In this document: positions 10,866-14,057 of the stretch, one piece after another
Layout: each line of letters starts with the position of its first letter
How positions within the stretch are numbered: position 1 is the first letter of the stretch
Assembly: GCA_966210935.1 (NCBI GenBank)
Contig: CBIHLX010000015.1
Span: 1 to 14,057 of the forward strand
Direction of reading: 5' to 3'
Source of the DNA: CBIHLX01 sp966210935
Lineage (GTDB): Bacteria; Patescibacteriota; Saccharimonadia; Saccharimonadales; Saccharimonadaceae
Length of the DNA: 14,057 nucleotides
Notes under the pieces: generated by a model
Seen by the model: only the letters and a program-made list of their open reading frames with translations
Told to the model about the DNA's origin: nothing
Database searches by the model: none
Made by a program: the position numbers and the translations under genes

Positions 10866-12146
10866 ATGATGAAACAGTTTATCCAGAAGAAGCTCGAAAA
10901 GTATGTCGTTAAGTACTTCAAAAAACACCCTGAAGTAAAGCTAGTAGTCGTGGCCGGCAGTGTCGGCAAGACAAGTACAAAACAAGCGATTGCGACACTC
11001 CTCTCGCGTCGCTATCGTGTGGCGCTTCAAAAAGGTAATCACAATACTCATCTCAGTGCACCGTGCGCCATTCTTGGTATTGAATATCCTGATAATATTC
11101 GCAGTCTTGGTGCATGGCTATCGGTGTTTGCTGCGGCTCGAAAACGTATCAAGGAGCCGACTGGCGTCGATGTGATTATTGCCGAGCTCGGTTCGGATCA
11201 TCCTGGTGATATGGCGGCTTTTGGGCGCTACTTGAAGCCGCATATTGCCGTCGTGACGGCGGTTACGCCAGAACATATGGAATTCTTCCATACAATTGAA
11301 GCGGTAGCCGAGGAAGAGCTGGCTGCGGCCAATATGGCCGAGCTCGCAATTATCAATCGTGACGATATCGACGGTCGCTTTGCGAATTTTCTAACAAACC
11401 CAAATCTGACGACGTATGGCACAACCGCAGCTGCCGAGTACCGCTTTGAGCAGCAGGACTTTACGCTAGAAGATGGCTACAAAGGGCAGGTGATTGCGGC
11501 TGGCTATGCTGAATCGTTTACTGCAACAATTAAGCTTGTAGGTGAGCACAGTATTCGCCCGGCAATGGGCGCGGTGGCTGTAGCGGTTAAGCTTGGTCTG
11601 ACGCCGGAAGAAATTAAGGCTGGTCTGGCGCTCCTTCGGCCGGTACCAGGGCGAATGAACCTGCTGCGTGGCATCGACGGCACAATTATCATTGACGACA
11701 GTTACAACTCTAGCCCTGTCGCGGCAAGTTCGGCACTCCAGACACTTTATGGCCTGCAAGCACCGCAGCGCATTGCTATATTAGGAATGATGAACGAGCT
11801 TGGTGATAGCTCAGCAGATGAGCATACGAAACTTGGCGCATTGTGCGACCCGTCATTGCTTTCTTGGGTTATTACTGTCGGCGAAGACGCAGAGAAGTAT
11901 CTGGCGCCTGCAGCACGAGCACGAGGCTGTCAAGTCAAGAGCTTCAAGAGCGCGATTGAGGCGGGTGGTTTTGCTCGCAGTGTCACTGAGCCGGGTGCGG
12001 TAATCCTAGTAAAAGGATCGCAGGGCGGCGTCTACCTTGAAGAGGCTATCAAAGTGCTATGCGTTATGAGTGAAGAGGATGAACTGGTCCGGCAATCGCC
12101 AGGCTGGCTCAAAACCAAAGAAGCTTTTTTCCAAAGTCTTTCCTAG
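10866..12146 (+). CDS. murF: MurF-like Mur ligase lacking the N-terminal substrate domain
   Basis: The 426-residue protein (from ATG 10866; ATG 10869 is also possible) has the Mur ligase ATP-binding and C-terminal domains. VAGSVGKTSTKQAI (29-42) is the P-loop; GSDHPGDMAAFGRYLKPHIAVVT and TPEHMEFFHT are the central-domain motifs typical of MurF; DDSYNSSP (277-284) matches MurF's DDxYNxNP; VKGSQGG near the end matches the C-terminal domain. MurF joins D-Ala-D-Ala to the UDP-MurNAc-tripeptide. The usual N-terminal UDP-MurNAc-binding domain of about 90 residues is absent: only about 25 residues precede the P-loop strand. It may use a different acceptor or bind it otherwise. An N-terminal amphipathic Lys-rich helix (FIQKKLEKYVVKYFKKH) could touch the membrane. 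Confidence 0.82.
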   Translation: MMKQFIQKKLEKYVVKYFKKHPEVKLVVVAGSVGKTSTKQAIATLLSRRYRVALQKGNHNTHLSAPCAILGIEYPDNIRSLGAWLSVFAAARKRIKEPTGVDVIIAELGSDHPGDMAAFGRYLKPHIAVVTAVTPEHMEFFHTIEAVAEEELAAANMAELAIINRDDIDGRFANFLTNPNLTTYGTTAAAEYRFEQQDFTLEDGYKGQVIAAGYAESFTATIKLVGEHSIRPAMGAVAVAVKLGLTPEEIKAGLALLRPVPGRMNLLRGIDGTIIIDDSYNSSPVAASSALQTLYGLQAPQRIAILGMMNELGDSSADEHTKLGALCDPSLLSWVITVGEDAEKYLAPAARARGCQVKSFKSAIEAGGFARSVTEPGAVILVKGSQGGVYLEEAIKVLCVMSEEDELVRQSPGWLKTKEAFFQSLS

Positions 12147-12161
12147 ATTTTTCACCGGGCG

Positions 12162-12194
12162 TGATATAAGCTTAAGTTGTATACCAGCTAGGAG
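12162..12194 (+). promoter_or_regulatory. Extended -10 and Shine-Dalgarno of the 12201 gene
   Basis: TGA-TATAAG (12162-12170) is an extended -10 box and AGGAG (12190-12194) a ribosome binding site 6 bases before the ATG. This gene therefore has a leader of about 24 bases, unlike its neighbours on both sides. Confidence 0.5.
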
Positions 12195-12200
12195 TGTTTC

Positions 12201-13502
12201 ATGAACCCGCAAAATAATATGCCCGACCCAAACCAACCAAATCAGGAGCCGACACCACGTCAGGATCCTTGGTCAACGAGCCAGCCCATTCCCCAAGAAA
12301 CCGAACCGGCGACGACTTCCGATGTCCCGCAACAGCAAGATGTGTTGGGTGATCAGATTAACGCTGAACCGGCGCCGCAGCCGCAGGCAGCATTCGACAC
12401 GCCGATTAACAACACTCCTACTGTAGTGGAGCCAGTGGTGGCGACTGCCGCTCCTGCGCCAAAGCGTTCAAAGAAGCCACTTCTAATTGGCATCATTGCC
12501 GCTTCGGCTGTACTTCTTTTAGGCGGTACGGCCGCTGCGTACCAGTTCTGGTACCAGAATCCAGACAAGGTCGTAACCGACAGCCTCGTCAAAGCACTCA
12601 CTGCAGAGACGATGAGCTATAAAGGTACACTCGATACGACCGCCCAGTCAGCCAACCTGAAGGTTGATTTTGACGGAGCAGCAACAAACTCTGCTTTCTC
12701 GGGTAACGCCAAGGCCACGATCACTATGGGTGCGGCTAGTGTGGCTGTAAACGGTAGTCTGCTTGTAAGTCAGGACAATACTGCATACTTCAAGATTGCC
12801 AACGCGAAGGACCTTGCTAATACCTTTACGCAGATGATGGGCGGCTCTTCGACGGCCGAGCTTGATGCCTTAATTGCGAAGGTAGACAACAAATGGATCA
12901 AGGTGAGTGCCGACAGTATGCAGGATGAGGACTCGAAGCAACAGAGTCAGTGTTTTACTGATCTTAGCAAAAAGGTTGAAGCCGACAAGAGCTATTCACG
13001 GGAAGTCCTTGATATTTACAAGAAGCAGCGCTTTGTGACCGTGAAGGAATCTCTCGGTGAGCAAGATGGCAATCTGGGCTATAAGCTCACTGTTGATCAG
13101 CAGAAGGCAAAGGCGTTCACCGCTGACTCGAAGAGTACTAAGCTATATGCCGAGTTGCAAAAGTGTAATAAGGATTTCAAGCTTGATGAAAACGAGCTCT
13201 TTAAGGGTGACGATAGTGATGTAACGACCGATGTTGAACTATGGGCAAACCAGTGGACGCATGAGCTTGCAAAGCTTAAGATCACCGGTAGTGATAAAGA
13301 TGGCACAAGCAAGGCTACATTTGTTCTCAACCCAACATTCAATAAGCCTGTGTCAATCGACGCCCCAAAGAACACTGTGCCAGTCGAAGAAATTCAGAGC
13401 GACATTGAGGCACTCATGGTAAGTGCAATGGGTGGGGTATCTACTGACGACGACATGATGCAGATGGAAGAAGAGCTGATGAGTCAGGACCTCGAGCTAT
13501 AA
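12201..13502 (+). CDS. Single-pass membrane protein with Pro/Gln-rich cytoplasmic tail and large extracytoplasmic domain
   Basis: The 433-residue protein is not assigned to a family. Residues 1-88 are low-complexity, rich in Pro, Gln, Asn and Thr; KRSKK (88-92) then precedes a single helix (about 93-115, with LLIGIIAASAVLLLGG). The positive-inside rule puts the N-terminus in the cytoplasm and residues 116-433 outside. The outside part (NPDKVVTDSLVKALTAETMSY, then repeated beta-like strands such as LKVDFDGAATN and TITMGAASVAVNGSLLVSQD) suggests a lipoprotein-like LppX/LolA-type beta fold, by pattern only. It has just two cysteines outside, C251 and C322, which could form a disulfide. The C-terminus is acidic and Met-rich (SAMGG, DDDMMQMEEELM). 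It lies between the MurF-like and LeuS genes and may serve the cell envelope. Confidence 0.8.
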   Translation: MNPQNNMPDPNQPNQEPTPRQDPWSTSQPIPQETEPATTSDVPQQQDVLGDQINAEPAPQPQAAFDTPINNTPTVVEPVVATAAPAPKRSKKPLLIGIIAASAVLLLGGTAAAYQFWYQNPDKVVTDSLVKALTAETMSYKGTLDTTAQSANLKVDFDGAATNSAFSGNAKATITMGAASVAVNGSLLVSQDNTAYFKIANAKDLANTFTQMMGGSSTAELDALIAKVDNKWIKVSADSMQDEDSKQQSQCFTDLSKKVEADKSYSREVLDIYKKQRFVTVKESLGEQDGNLGYKLTVDQQKAKAFTADSKSTKLYAELQKCNKDFKLDENELFKGDDSDVTTDVELWANQWTHELAKLKITGSDKDGTSKATFVLNPTFNKPVSIDAPKNTVPVEEIQSDIEALMVSAMGGVSTDDDMMQMEEELMSQDLEL

Positions 13503-13521
13503 TATCTGCCGCTGCCGTATC

Positions 13522-13530
13522 TGTTACAAT
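13522..13530 (+). promoter_or_regulatory. Extended -10 (TGTTACAAT) before leuS
   Basis: TGT-TACAAT ends 9 bases before the ATG at 13540, so the transcript would start within a few bases of the start codon. AAGGA (13534-13538) is only one base from the ATG, too close to act as a normal Shine-Dalgarno site. A perfect TATAAT at 13498-13503, overlapping the previous stop codon, is an alternative -10 that would give a leader of about 30 bases. Confidence 0.45.
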
Positions 13531-13539
13531 AGTAAGGAT

Positions 13540-14057
13540 ATGAAGCGCTACAATCCATCTGAAATCGAACCAAAATGGCAAACAGTCTGGCAGGACCAGG
13601 CTGTTTATGCCGCTCCGACGCATCCATCGGAACGTAAATTATATGTCTCCGGCATGTTCCCATACCCTAGCGGGGCCGGTATGCATACTGGGCATGCCTT
13701 TAGTTATTCGATTGTTGATGCGATTGCGCGCTTCCACCGACAACACGGCCATGACGTACTCAACCCAATGGGTTGGGACACGTTTGGTTTGCCAGCGGAA
13801 AACTACGCTATTAAAACCGGTACACCTCCGGCTGAAGTAACAAAGACAAATATTGAGAACTTCAAAAAGCAGTTCAAGCGCATGGGCGTCAGTATCGATT
13901 GGGATCGTGAGCTCAATACGAGTGACCCTGAGTATTACCGATGGACGCAGTGGATCTTCACCAAATTCTTTGAGCGTGGCCTAGCGTATCAGAAGGATAG
14001 TATGCAGTGGTGGTGTCCTGTTGATAAGACGGTCCTTGCGAACGAGCAGGTAGAAGG
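13540..14057 (+). CDS. leuS: Leucyl-tRNA synthetase, N-terminal part (3' end outside window)
   Basis: The visible 172 residues are the start of a class I LeuS, which charges tRNA-Leu. MKRYNPSEIEPKWQTVW is the usual opening. The ATP-binding HIGH motif is HTGH (49-52) in MFPYPSGAGMHTGHAFSYS (in part, 39-57), characteristic of LeuS rather than IleRS or ValRS. MGWDTFGLPAENYAIKTG (about 80-97), WDRELNTSDPEYYRWTQWIF and WWCPVDKTVLANEQV near the end are further LeuS blocks; VDKT replaces the more common Cys-containing spacer after WCP. The editing domain and KMSKS loop lie beyond the window. It follows the 12201 gene by 37 bases. Confidence 0.97.
   Translation, partial: MKRYNPSEIEPKWQTVWQDQAVYAAPTHPSERKLYVSGMFPYPSGAGMHTGHAFSYSIVDAIARFHRQHGHDVLNPMGWDTFGLPAENYAIKTGTPPAEVTKTNIENFKKQFKRMGVSIDWDRELNTSDPEYYRWTQWIFTKFFERGLAYQKDSMQWWCPVDKTVLANEQVE

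Overview
The window looks like part of a small-genome bacterium of the Candidate Phyla Radiation, most likely Candidatus Saccharibacteria (TM7). This is an inference, based on the style of the LeuS, MurF-like, enolase and zinc-ribbon proteins and on the dense set of short membrane proteins. TGA is used as a stop (for example at 3397-3399) and never interrupts a recognisable protein, which argues against the TGA=Gly code of Gracilibacteria/Absconditabacteria. No phage, insertion sequence, CRISPR array, tRNA or rRNA was seen.

Layout. (1) 1-3399 is mainly copper handling: the C-terminal end of a membrane-anchored extracytoplasmic protein, a YcnI-like (DUF1775) copper-binding protein, and an operon of a His-rich DUF4396 membrane protein, a CsoR repressor with an intact Cys-His-Cys copper site, and a membrane-anchored DUF305 protein. 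The operon starts at a promoter whose -10 lies inside a perfect CsoR-type palindrome. A divergent pair (a CYTH-like protein and a four-TM membrane protein) sits between the two copper blocks. (2) 3468-5465 holds a DHA2-type MFS exporter and a thioredoxin with a CPPC active site, separated by a 225-base intergenic region dense in inverted repeats. (3) 5591-7648 holds enolase and phosphoglycerate mutase, divergent from a 68-base shared promoter region and catalysing consecutive glycolytic steps. (4) 7704-10798 is a run of small genes: zinc-ribbon protein, DUF2975 membrane protein with an XRE regulator, flavodoxin-fold reductase, PspC-domain protein, DUF1761 membrane protein and DUF1801 protein. 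(5) 10866-14057 holds a MurF-like ligase lacking the usual N-terminal domain, a large single-pass membrane-anchored protein, and the start of LeuS.

A theme across the window is two kinds of translation start. Genes inside operons and several others have clear Shine-Dalgarno sites. Five genes (CYTH-like, 1570 membrane protein, eno, gpmA, zinc-ribbon) have no Shine-Dalgarno site and instead a TANNNT -10 box exactly 6-7 bases before the ATG, which predicts leaderless mRNAs; murF-like and leuS are close to this arrangement. The best candidates for undescribed biology are this leaderless architecture at two divergent gene pairs, the CsoR-DUF4396-DUF305 copper module, the structured region before the thioredoxin gene, and a hairpin that buries the ribosome binding site of the flavodoxin-fold gene.
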